Shown here piece by piece: positions 9,114-16,319 of a stretch of DNA of 64,000 nucleotides; position 1 is the first letter of the stretch, and the number at the start of each line of letters is the position of its first letter. Source of the stretch: Candidatus Xianfuyuplasma coldseepsis (GTDB lineage Bacteria; Bacillota_I; Bacilli_A; Izemoplasmatales; Izemoplasmataceae); assembly GCF_014023125.1 (NCBI RefSeq), contig NZ_CP048914.1, positions 1,206,698 to 1,270,697 on the forward strand, read 5' to 3'. The notes beneath the pieces were generated by a model. It ran no database searches, was not told the DNA's origin, and saw only the letters and a list, made by a program, of their open reading frames with translations. The translations under genes were made by a program, and so were the position numbers.

Positions 9114-9217
9114 AGTTCCACCAACTTGTGTACTTTCTCTGTAAGTTTTTTGTAATGGTTATAAGGTTTAAGAATTGCTTTCGTTGCAGAAATTGCTTCT
9201 AATGTAATACTATCCAT
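9110..9217 (-). CDS. 35-residue ORF coupled between padR and the MFS gene
   Basis: The ORF starts inside the last codons of padR (its ATG overlaps the padR end, which stops at 9210) and its TGA overlaps the ATG of the MFS gene (ATGA). The product, starting MDSITLEAIS and ending KVHKLVEL, is a possible amphipathic helix with no membrane segment. The two overlaps are the main evidence that it is translated. It may act as a small protein, or its translation may simply couple padR to the transporter. It is not a family I recognise. Confidence 0.5.
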   Translation of the reverse strand: MDSITLEAISATKAILKPYNHYKKLTEKVHKLVEL

Positions 9218-9545
9218 TTAAAACATCACTAATGTTAATAATGATTTCTTTATAGTCCAGATACATTTGGACATATTTCTTTCTTCCACGTGGCATGATT
9301 TGGTAGTATTTTCGTGGATTCTCTCGTCCCTTTTTGGATCTGCTCCAGTAACTTTTGATTAGTTCTTGGTTCTCCAAACGATGCATTAAAGGATACAGGG
9401 TTCCTTCTTTAAGCTCAAGAGAGTTATTTGTTCTAGTATTCACTTCTTGAATTAAAGAATAACCATAATGATCTTTTTCACACAATAATTTAAGGATTAC
9501 AAGTTCCAATAATCCTTTCTTAAACTGTTGTTTAAATTTCGTCAT
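9210..9545 (-). CDS. PadR-family transcriptional regulator
   Basis: This 111-residue protein matches PadR: KGLLELVILKLL at the N-terminus, YGYSLIQEV, and the wing motif LKEGTLYPLMHRLE. It ends with a short dimerisation helix, as in the small (PadR-s1) subgroup. The start at 9545 has GGCGGTGG upstream; the longer frame upstream overlaps the promoter. It heads the operon with the MFS transporter and probably represses it by binding the palindromes near its own start site. Confidence 0.9.
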   Translation of the reverse strand: MTKFKQQFKKGLLELVILKLLCEKDHYGYSLIQEVNTRTNNSLELKEGTLYPLMHRLENQELIKSYWSRSKKGRENPRKYYQIMPRGRKKYVQMYLDYKEIIINISDVLNG

Positions 9546-9574
9546 AAAACCACCGCCATTATTAATATGCTTTG

Positions 9575-9628
9575 CAAAGTACTTTGTTATACAAGGTATA
9601 TTGTAATTTACAACCATTCTTTTGTCAA
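9575..9628 (-). promoter_or_regulatory. padR operon promoter and likely PadR operator
   Basis: On the minus strand TTGACA (9628-9623) and TACAAT (9605-9600) are 17 nt apart. Directly downstream lie two palindromes, TATACAAGGTATA (9588-9600) and CAAAGTACTTTG (9575-9586), covering the predicted transcription start. This is a good position for autorepression by PadR. Confidence 0.65.
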
Positions 9629-9781
9629 TCATTTCTTCTGTTATAGTCTAAGGTTTATTCAAATACAACAATCAAACACTATTCATACGTATTGTAACTG
9701 TCAATATACATCATTTCACACTTGGCCAGTTTATCCCTCGCAACATAAGCCTGGACAAGCGTGATTTTCTGATACCACAAA

Positions 9782-9816
9782 ACACCCTTGCACAATGCTT
9801 GTGCAAGGGTGTTTAT
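9782..9816. terminator. terminator (14-bp stem), serves the minus-strand CPBP gene
   Basis: ACACCCTTGCACAA-TGC-TTGTGCAAGGGTGT is a 14-bp perfect stem; on the minus strand it is followed by a T-containing tract. It lies about 40 nt after the stop codon of the gene at 9851. Confidence 0.7.
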
Positions 9817-9850
9817 CGTTGTACGTTATCAAAAGGTTCTGAAACCTAGG

Positions 9851-10510
9851 TTATTGTAAGAATAAGTAAAATCCAATGGAGAACATTGCTAAGTCGGCAA
9901 AGATATGAACAATGCAGGAATTGATTAAACTTTTTCCAAAGCGATTAATAAAAATTAAGAATGCCCCAACTAGCATTAGACCAAATAACAACAAAATAAA
10001 GATTAATGGTTCAAAGTACGCAGATACAATTCCGATGTGAAATGCTGCGAACAAGAAACTAGAGACGAGATAGGCCATAATTTCATTAGTCTTGCGAAGA
10101 TTCATATAGACAAAACCACGGAAGAAGAACTCTTCCAATATGACATTGAACGTCGTCATGTATAAACTGACCCAAATGATGTTTTGGAGCGTAACATCAA
10201 TCGCTAATAACGCTTCGGTGATTGACGAAGGATCAGAAAAGAAGTAAATGATGGTATATCCACCAATCGCACCAAAGAAAACCACAAGTCCAGCGAGAAT
10301 ACTAGGTCGAACATCTTTGAATGATACCTTGGAGAATGTCAGGTCGTTTAAAATAGACGATTGTGAATAACGCAATAAGAAAAAAGGAACCACGATCATG
10401 AATGGGATCCGTACAAGCTGTTTGGTGAGATAGGTGAACTCAACCACTGTTTCAAGATACAACAATAAACCAATTAATACAACGCCGTATATCGCTTGGG
10501 TTTTATTCAT
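9851..10510 (-). CDS. CPBP-family intramembrane metalloprotease
   Basis: This 219-residue protein has about seven membrane segments. The CPBP motif EEFFFRGF lies near residue 125-132, followed by FAAFHIG and NSCIVHIFADL, which supply the later His and Asn/His residues. It is shorter than the CPBP protein at 6657 and only distantly related to it. GGAG is located before the ATG. The gene is divergent from the YwaF-like gene at 10615. The substrate is unknown. Confidence 0.8.
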   Translation of the reverse strand: MNKTQAIYGVVLIGLLLYLETVVEFTYLTKQLVRIPFMIVVPFFLLRYSQSSILNDLTFSKVSFKDVRPSILAGLVVFFGAIGGYTIIYFFSDPSSITEALLAIDVTLQNIIWVSLYMTTFNVILEEFFFRGFVYMNLRKTNEIMAYLVSSFLFAAFHIGIVSAYFEPLIFILLLFGLMLVGAFLIFINRFGKSLINSCIVHIFADLAMFSIGFYLFLQ

Positions 10511-10553
10511 GATGATCTCCTTAATTGAGATGACCTTATTATATCATAATGTA

Positions 10554-10582
10554 TTGTATTGTGTAAGGGATTCGAGTATACT
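10554..10582 (+). promoter_or_regulatory. promoter of the YwaF-like gene
   Basis: TTGTAT (10554-10559) and TATACT (10577-10582) are 17 nt apart, 32 nt before the start codon. Confidence 0.5.
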
Positions 10583-10614
10583 GTATCTAGCTTGATTGAG
10601 ATGAAGGTGGATGC

Positions 10615-11346
10615 ATGAGTTTTGAACGATTTTGGAGTCATGAACTAAATTACGACATGGCCCTAGACATATTTACCTGGCAACATGTTCTATTGATTAC
10701 ACTTGGTGTTCTAAGTGTTGTTTTGACATTGCATTATGCCCCCAAAATTAAAGCCTCAAATAAAGAGCCTATCTTTAAGAAAATCATGGTAGGTATCCTC
10801 ATCTTCTTAGAACTGATCTATCACATTCATTACTGGAGTTATGGTCTATTCAGTGTACCGTTACATGTGTGTAGTTTTGGGGCGATGTTCAGTATCGCTC
10901 TACTGCTTACTAATCGTAAAAGCATCTTTGATTTTGTCTTTTTCATCGGCGTTTTTGGTGGTCTTGCCGCGTTGTTTGTTCCCAACTCATTGGGATACAC
11001 CTACTACAATATGCGATACTATCATTACATCTTGATTCACATGATGATCGTCATCGTTCCAGTTTATTACTACAAAGCATACAATTACCGTGTGACACTG
11101 AAAAGTGTCTACAAACCGATAATCATGCTTCTCGTCTTGTCACCACTAATCATTTACACCAACGTCACCTTTGATCGCAACTACATGTTTGTTGGAGAGA
11201 AACCACGGGTTTTGGCAAGTGTCTTACCCGATTGGCCGTATTATGTGGGCGTCTTGTTTGTGATGATGTTTGTATCATTTCACATCCTGTACTATGTATC
11301 AAATCATTTGTCAATCAAACGAATTCGACAACTACTTCATGTGTAA
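10615..11346 (+). CDS. YwaF/TIGR02206-type integral membrane protein
   Basis: This 243-residue protein has six to seven membrane segments, with conserved features of the YwaF family: a WQH start, HIHYW in TM3, LPLH/VPLHVCSFG before TM4, and a C-terminal DWPYY motif. AAGGTGG precedes the ATG. The function of the family is not established. A diverged paralog is at 39655-40359. The gene ends at a terminator that has been split from its convergent neighbour by the 322-bp element. Confidence 0.75.
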   Translation: MSFERFWSHELNYDMALDIFTWQHVLLITLGVLSVVLTLHYAPKIKASNKEPIFKKIMVGILIFLELIYHIHYWSYGLFSVPLHVCSFGAMFSIALLLTNRKSIFDFVFFIGVFGGLAALFVPNSLGYTYYNMRYYHYILIHMMIVIVPVYYYKAYNYRVTLKSVYKPIIMLLVLSPLIIYTNVTFDRNYMFVGEKPRVLASVLPDWPYYVGVLFVMMFVSFHILYYVSNHLSIKRIRQLLHV

Positions 11347-11368
11347 GTTAATTCAAAATTAAAATAAT

Positions 11369-11390
11369 AAAGCCCTCGATGGGCTTTTTT
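11369..11390. terminator. terminator abutting the first 322-bp element
   Basis: AAAGCCC-TCGAT-GGGCTTT followed by T. In the empty site this hairpin would have served both the YwaF-like gene and the convergent GGDEF/HD-GYP gene. The element is inserted directly after its T tract, at TTTAT. Confidence 0.75.
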
Positions 11391-11392
11391 AT

Positions 11393-11714
11393 CGTTTCAT
11401 ATATAGAAGACTCCTTCTTCAAGCAAATTTTCGAAAATTTGGTAAGTGGGAGATGAATATATATCATTTCTGGTGCAGAAATGCTTTGCATTTTCGAAAA
11501 TATTGCGTTTTCTGCATTTTGCCACTTCTACAACAATATGATAGTATGCAAGTAGGTAAATAGTAGAAGGGAGTAAAAACAGAAAACAAAAGAATAGATA
11601 TTACATAGAGGATGGGACAACCTTGATAGCTCGATTGATTTGCGCGCGATAGTGCGCATTACCCGAGAAGCCCCTACTTCAACAATACCTATTGTAAGTA
11701 GTGGGAGTGTTCAC
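11393..11714 (+). mobile_element. 322-bp IS200/IS605-like non-autonomous element, copy 1
   Basis: All 322 bases are identical to copy 2 at 21293-21614. The left side carries an 18-bp palindrome (CAAATTTTCGAAAATTTG) within a larger imperfect hairpin. The right end is GAAGCCCC-TACTT...AAGTA-GTGGGAGTGTTCAC, a hairpin typical of tnpB-linked IS200/IS605 right ends. It is preceded by TTTAT (11388-11392), a plausible target/TAM motif, and has no target duplication or terminal inverted repeats. No transposase ORF is present. Removing it joins TTTAT to TTATCTAG and restores an AAA-TAA end for the minus-strand gene at 11711. The repeat itself is certain; the family assignment is inference. Confidence 0.7.
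11519..11547 (+). promoter_or_regulatory. possible internal promoter of the element
   Basis: TTGCCA (11519-11524) and TAGTAT (11542-11547) are 17 nt apart. The predicted start near 11554 would give an RNA of about 160 nt reaching the right end of the element and then flanking DNA. The same sequence is present in copy 2 (21419-21447). Confidence 0.35.
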
Positions 11715-11734
11715 TTATCTAGATTATCGGAATC
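11554..11734 (+). ncRNA. putative omega/reRNA-like transcript, copy 1
   Basis: The right 160 nt of the element contain a small hairpin (GCGC-GATAGT-GCGC near 11644), the segment CATTACCCGAGAAGCCCC and the terminal hairpin. This is the arrangement expected of TnpB guide RNAs, in which the scaffold is the transposon right end and the guide is the adjacent flank (here starting TTATCTAGATTATCGG). No tnpB is in the window, so a partner protein would have to act in trans. The 3' end is an estimate. Confidence 0.35.
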
Positions 11735-14110
11735 AGGTCGCACTTCAGTAACAGCATTAATGTGTTCAACAAATACATTGACGACGTCTGGATCAAACTG
11801 GGTTCCCCGATTATTTTTCAGTTCTTGTATCGCTTCTTGTTTGGTGAAACTACGACGATAGGAACGATACGATACCATTGCATCGTAGGCATCGACGACG
11901 GAAATAATCCGGGATTCAATTGGGATTTCATCGCCTTTTAGTCCATGGGGATACCCTCCCCCATTATAGAACTCATGATGGGATAATACATATTCAGCAA
12001 TCTCTCTGAAGTCCTTAGTAGAACTTAAAATACGAAAGCCGATTTCCGTATGGTTCTTAATCTCTAAGTATTCTAATTCAGTTAGGGGGCCCTCTTTTTT
12101 TAAGATGCGATCAGGAACAATGATTTTACCAATATCATGAAGTAATCCGGCCATCTTAATTTTTCCGACTTGATTGGTGTTGAAGCCCATTTTTTGTGCA
12201 AGAACTTCGGTCATCAAAGAAACGTTGGTACAATGATCTTTGGAGTACTGATCTTTTTCAAACAGCGTATTTAATATCGTTTCAATCGCATTGGTTCTCA
12301 TCGATGGGACATCCATCAATTTCATCCGATACATCTCATCTTCCGCAATCTTAAATTCTTCATAAAATGGTAATCTGTCAGATGTTCGAATATGCACGCC
12401 ATACGAAAGGGATAATTGTACAGAACTAACATGTACTTCAGCACATTGGCGTTCAATATTCTCGAATAAAGTATAGACGTACTCTGAAGTGGTGTTTGTC
12501 GTAACGACAACGAACTCATCGCCACCAATTCGAAATAGAGTACTAGACTTCTCTAAGTTTCGTTCTATCAGCTCCACGGTTTTAATTAACATCTCGTCTC
12601 CGGCAAGATGTCCAAACGCGTCATTAATCAGTTTTAATCCGTTCAAATCAATAACGACAATACCAAGGGGATAGAATGGATTGGTATCAACTTGTTTGAT
12701 ATAGTCCTCAAAATGTCTCCGGTTGTATGCACCAGTCAAGTCGTCGTGGTTGTTTAAATGTTCGATTTCCTTGAATGCTTTGGTGCGTTCCATTGTCTGT
12801 GTTAAGATTTTTGAAATGGATTTAATCAGTGTGATGTCGTCTTCTAGAGTTTCACGGTTTGTTGTTGTCATATTATAGCCCATGAAACCATAGAATCTCC
12901 CATTAACAAAAAGGGGTTCATTGATGTAAGCATAAATACCAATCGTAAGAAAATTCTCTTTTTCATGCTCGTTTTCAATCGTAGAGGTATCCGCAGAATA
13001 GTGCGTCATTCCTTTATTGAATTTGTTGAGGAGACTATCAACAACAAAGAACTCATACTCGAAGTCATCGTCCACCAACTGACTGGAATGATTGAACCAT
13101 GCGTTTGTCAGTTTAAAGACTTTACGATCTTCAATGTGTTTATAGATAAAGGTATGATCGACTTCTAGCGTGCTCCCAAGAAGCGTTAGAACATCGTTAA
13201 TGAAGTTGTCATTTCGGATTGCTACACTACAAATTTCGGTAATTTCCCTGGTTAGTTTTTCGTACTTTAGTAGCTTGCTGAGTTGATCCGATTGATGTAA
13301 GATTTCTTGATACAACGTTTCACTCGGTGCAATAATCGTTGATTTCAGTAAAATATATGTAATGATAAAGAATGCCAATATTTTAAAATGATGGCCAACG
13401 ACAAAGGCAATATCTGTGGTTATTGTATATTGAGTAAAGAAAAACTCAGAAAAAATTTGAAACAATAAAAAGAATAGAAACAAAATCATCATGTTGTTGT
13501 TGGTAATTAATTTGTATCGCACTAACAAGTATCCACCAACGACAAACAATAAGATGATCAGGTACTCATTAATGACTTTGGTTGTTGTTAAACCTTGCCC
13601 AATCACATACATTTGTGGAAAATACCCTTGGAGGATGAAGAGGATTCCAAGCGTCGTAATAAATACATAAGCGAAAATTACACCAACGTAATTCACTCGT
13701 TTAATAAACCTTGTTAAAAGAATGGCAAATACGATCGAAGCACCTTGTAAAACACGGGCGAATATCCAAAATGATAGCGTTAGATTTAACGCTTCATCAG
13801 CGCTGGAAAACAGATGGATTCCCGGGTAGGATAGGATATGAAACACATCGATAACACTAACAAAAAATAGCGATATACAAATCACCATAATCAATGTATT
13901 TGATTGTACAAATTTCCACATACTAATAAGAATGACAATGATAATTAAACCAGTGAGTACTGTAATTAACTCCATGATGGTATGATAAAGGACATCATCT
14001 CCTACAGAGATTTGATGTAATAAAATGAACAACAAAGGAGTTGTCACAACGAAGATAACAACTGGTTTCCACCTAACGTCTTTAAGGAGTGATTGAATCC
14101 GCTGAATCAT
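11711..14110 (-). CDS. membrane GAF-GGDEF-HD-GYP c-di-GMP enzyme (MASE3-like sensor)
   Basis: This 799-residue protein has an N-terminal membrane region of about eight segments (residues 15-265) resembling MASE3 (VFHILSYPGI). A GAF-like domain follows (about 290-440), then GGDEF (about 465-620) with an intact RIGGDEF active site, then HD-GYP (about 635-785) with LLHDIGKI and HHE...GGGYP. It could both make and degrade c-di-GMP. Its last codon (AAG) and stop (TGA) are supplied by the element inserted at 11714; without the element the gene would end AAA TAA, so the protein is unchanged. Confidence 0.9.
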   Translation of the reverse strand: MIQRIQSLLKDVRWKPVVIFVVTTPLLFILLHQISVGDDVLYHTIMELITVLTGLIIIVILISMWKFVQSNTLIMVICISLFFVSVIDVFHILSYPGIHLFSSADEALNLTLSFWIFARVLQGASIVFAILLTRFIKRVNYVGVIFAYVFITTLGILFILQGYFPQMYVIGQGLTTTKVINEYLIILLFVVGGYLLVRYKLITNNNMMILFLFFLLFQIFSEFFFTQYTITTDIAFVVGHHFKILAFFIITYILLKSTIIAPSETLYQEILHQSDQLSKLLKYEKLTREITEICSVAIRNDNFINDVLTLLGSTLEVDHTFIYKHIEDRKVFKLTNAWFNHSSQLVDDDFEYEFFVVDSLLNKFNKGMTHYSADTSTIENEHEKENFLTIGIYAYINEPLFVNGRFYGFMGYNMTTTNRETLEDDITLIKSISKILTQTMERTKAFKEIEHLNNHDDLTGAYNRRHFEDYIKQVDTNPFYPLGIVVIDLNGLKLINDAFGHLAGDEMLIKTVELIERNLEKSSTLFRIGGDEFVVVTTNTTSEYVYTLFENIERQCAEVHVSSVQLSLSYGVHIRTSDRLPFYEEFKIAEDEMYRMKLMDVPSMRTNAIETILNTLFEKDQYSKDHCTNVSLMTEVLAQKMGFNTNQVGKIKMAGLLHDIGKIIVPDRILKKEGPLTELEYLEIKNHTEIGFRILSSTKDFREIAEYVLSHHEFYNGGGYPHGLKGDEIPIESRIISVVDAYDAMVSYRSYRRSFTKQEAIQELKNNRGTQFDPDVVNVFVEHINAVTEVRPDSDNLDK

Positions 14111-14413
14111 AAAAAATCACCTGTAGAGTTATTTTATGTTCTTTATTCTGTATGAATAATACTTATAGTTCATTCTATCACATTATATAATTTGTATACA
14201 ACCTTATACTATATAAAGGTTAGTAAGTCTGTGATACCATTCTATAAAGTAGCTCTATACTAATTACGTATAGAAGTGCTTTTTATTTTTCTACTAAATG
14301 GTTCCAACTAAAGGACAATATAAAAATTTTTAAATTTTTTTCGAATGTATGCAATATTTTCTGGTGGTTCTGCATTAGTATAGTGAAAACCACAAATAGA
14401 AAGGAATTTGAAA
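14111..14413. other. divergent intergenic region with a hairpin
   Basis: This AT-rich region lies between the divergent c-di-GMP gene and the RsgI-like lipoprotein. CTATAC-TAATTAC-GTATAG (about 14256-14274) followed by T-rich sequence near 14279-14292 forms a terminator-like hairpin reading toward the lipoprotein, so it could act as an attenuator. I cannot assign promoters with confidence. Confidence 0.4.
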
Positions 14414-15625
14414 ATGAAAAAATTATCTACATTAGTATTAACAGCTCTTGTACTCGTTACACTAGCTGCATGTTCTACCGGGAGTGCATCTGCCGCATCG
14501 ACAATTGCGATTGATGTCAATCCAAGTATTGTATTAGAGTTGGATGACAATGATAATGTCATCAATGTAATATTAAATAATGAAGACGCCGCGACCATTA
14601 TTGGTGATATGGATCTTGTCGGTGTCGATTATAACGTCGCGTTAAACGCGATTGTTGGATCAATGGTTGCCAATGGATTTATCAGTGAACTGCAGAACTC
14701 TGTATTACTCTCTGTATCCAGTGATGATGAGCAACATGAAGTCAATTTACTGGCTGAACTTGCACAAACCATCAACAATTACTTGAGCGGTAGTGCAATT
14801 GAAGGATCAATCATCACGCAATCCCTAGATTTTGATGATGATGCCGAAGCATTGGCTGAGTTATTAGACATTTCTGAAGCAAAAGCAGAACTGATTTTAG
14901 AAATTGTTGAACTGGATCCTCGTGTAGTTGTCGAAGAACTAGCACTGTTATCCATTAATGACTTAAATCTATTATTGGAAGCCAAAGACTATCAATTAGA
15001 TGGTGTCGATAAAGTTGGTACAGCGAGTGAACTTAGCTTAATTACGGCTGAAGAAGCTTATCAAGCAGCAGTTCTTCATTTTGAACTTGATGAAGCGACA
15101 ATCGTTGAATTTGAAGTCGAGTTGGAAACCGAAGATGGAATCATCGTATACGAAGTGGAACTAGAAACCGACAACGAAGAATACGAAGTGTATATTCATG
15201 CTGAAGAAGGAACAGTTTATGTTGAAATGGATGACGATGATGACGACGATGACGATGTCTTCCCTGAAGACGCATTATCTGAAGAAGCGATGATGCAACT
15301 GGTTGCGACCGAACTCAATGTGGATTTGAGTATGGTTACGGAACTTGAAATGGAAGCTGAAATGGACAATGGAGTAGCCTATTACGAAATCGAGTTTATG
15401 TATGAAGGGCAGGAGTTTGAATTAGAAGTCGATGCGGTAAATGGTACGTTCTACTATCAAGAAATTGAAACCGATGAAGACGATGATGATGAAGAAGAAT
15501 ACGACGAGTATGATGATGAATCAGACGATGTCGAAGACACGGAAGAAGATTCTTTGGATGATACGGAAGATGAAACAGTAGAAGAAGAAACCACTGAAAC
15601 CGAAGACACAACCACGGAATCCTAA
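14414..15625 (+). CDS. lipoprotein with RsgI-like extracytoplasmic domain and PepSY domains
   Basis: This 403-residue protein has a lipoprotein signal (lipobox LAAC, Cys20). Residues 30-110 match the middle domain of RsgI-type anti-sigma factors, including the DVNPS segment (Asn36-Pro37), the site equivalent to RsgI autocleavage. After a helical region (about 110-210), two PepSY-like domains follow (about 212-270 and 290-345), separated by a run of Asp. The tail is very acidic. Residues 30-280 are closely similar to the extracytoplasmic part of the anti-sigma factor at 16309. It lacks a cytoplasmic sigma-binding segment. AAGGAA is located before the ATG. It may be a decoy or partner of the sigma system, or its main target. 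Confidence 0.8.
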   Translation: MKKLSTLVLTALVLVTLAACSTGSASAASTIAIDVNPSIVLELDDNDNVINVILNNEDAATIIGDMDLVGVDYNVALNAIVGSMVANGFISELQNSVLLSVSSDDEQHEVNLLAELAQTINNYLSGSAIEGSIITQSLDFDDDAEALAELLDISEAKAELILEIVELDPRVVVEELALLSINDLNLLLEAKDYQLDGVDKVGTASELSLITAEEAYQAAVLHFELDEATIVEFEVELETEDGIIVYEVELETDNEEYEVYIHAEEGTVYVEMDDDDDDDDDVFPEDALSEEAMMQLVATELNVDLSMVTELEMEAEMDNGVAYYEIEFMYEGQEFELEVDAVNGTFYYQEIETDEDDDDEEEYDEYDDESDDVEDTEEDSLDDTEDETVEEETTETEDTTTES

Positions 15626-15642
15626 CGATTATATCCTCCAAT

Positions 15643-15669
15643 GAAGCCGATCACCCCCTGATCGGCTTC
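15643..15669 (+). terminator. GC-rich hairpin after the RsgI-like lipoprotein
   Basis: GAAGCCGATCA-CCCCC-TGATCGGCTTC is an 11-bp perfect stem but lacks a T tract, so it may be a weak terminator or a processing/stability element. Confidence 0.5.
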
Positions 15670-15693
15670 GATGATTCAATGTAGTATATTGGC

Positions 15694-15723
15694 ATAAAAC
15701 ATCATACAATGATATACTATGGT
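15694..15723 (+). promoter_or_regulatory. possible promoter of the sigma/anti-sigma operon
   Basis: TTGGCA and TATACT are about 18 nt apart in this stretch, upstream of the sigma gene. The match is to the housekeeping consensus, so basal expression would not require the ECF factor itself. Confidence 0.4.
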
Positions 15724-15755
15724 GGAGATTGAACCGTGACTAAGTGAGGTACAAT

Positions 15756-16319
15756 ATGAATTCAAAATACAGCAAAAAAGACCTCAAAATAAGCGATAAA
15801 CTAATCCAACGAGTTGCCCAGTATGATGCCATTGCGTTTGAAGAATTATATGAACAAGCAAGTGGTGCAGTCTTTGGTCTTGCAATGTCGATTCTAGGGA
15901 ATTATGATGATGCTAGCGATGTTGTTCAAAGCACGTTTATAAGCATTTATGAACATGCAAAAGACTATCGACCGAATAAAAAGGCAATGGCTTGGATTTT
16001 TACCATTGCCCGTAATCACGCCTATTCAATCTTACGTCAACAAAAGAAACACCAACACGTAAATTTGGATGATGTCTATGACATCGGAGAAGAATCCACC
16101 GTCGAAGACGATGTATACAAGGAAAACCTTGTGACGAAATTATTGCACATATTAAATGAAGATGATCGACAGATTGTTGTCATGCATGCGATGTCCAACA
16201 TGAAACATAAAGACATCGCAAAAACCCTAAATCTACCTTTGTCAACGGTATTATCAAAATATCGAAGAGCCCTCAAAAAACTACAACAACATCTGGAGGT
16301 GAATGACGATGAAACGTAA
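15756..16319 (+). CDS. ECF-type sigma-70 family RNA polymerase sigma factor
   Basis: This 187-residue protein has region 2 (about residues 25-95: FEELYEQASGAVFGLAMSIL, DDASDVVQSTFISIYEHA, MAWIFTIARNHAYSILR) and region 4 (about 125-180: DDRQIVVMHAMSNMKHKDIA, LPLSTVLSKYRRALKKL). The start at 15756 has GTGAGGT upstream. Its end overlaps the start of the membrane anti-sigma gene, the usual coupling of sigma and anti-sigma. Signals seen by the RsgI-like partner on the outside would release it. Its regulon probably includes the RsgI-like lipoprotein, but this cannot be shown here. Confidence 0.9.
   Translation: MNSKYSKKDLKISDKLIQRVAQYDAIAFEELYEQASGAVFGLAMSILGNYDDASDVVQSTFISIYEHAKDYRPNKKAMAWIFTIARNHAYSILRQQKKHQHVNLDDVYDIGEESTVEDDVYKENLVTKLLHILNEDDRQIVVMHAMSNMKHKDIAKTLNLPLSTVLSKYRRALKKLQQHLEVNDDET

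Larger units (their letters stand above)
9546..9850. other. intergenic region between padR and the second CPBP gene
   Basis: It holds the padR promoter/operator (9575-9628) and the terminator at 9782-9812. The stretch 9630-9780 shows no gene or RNA that I can support. Confidence 0.5.

Noticed and set aside
11393-11714. Group I intron or complete IStron
   Set aside because: 322 nt is too short for a group I intron core plus tnpB, and I see no P/Q/R/S core elements; a small IS200/IS605 derivative explains the data better.
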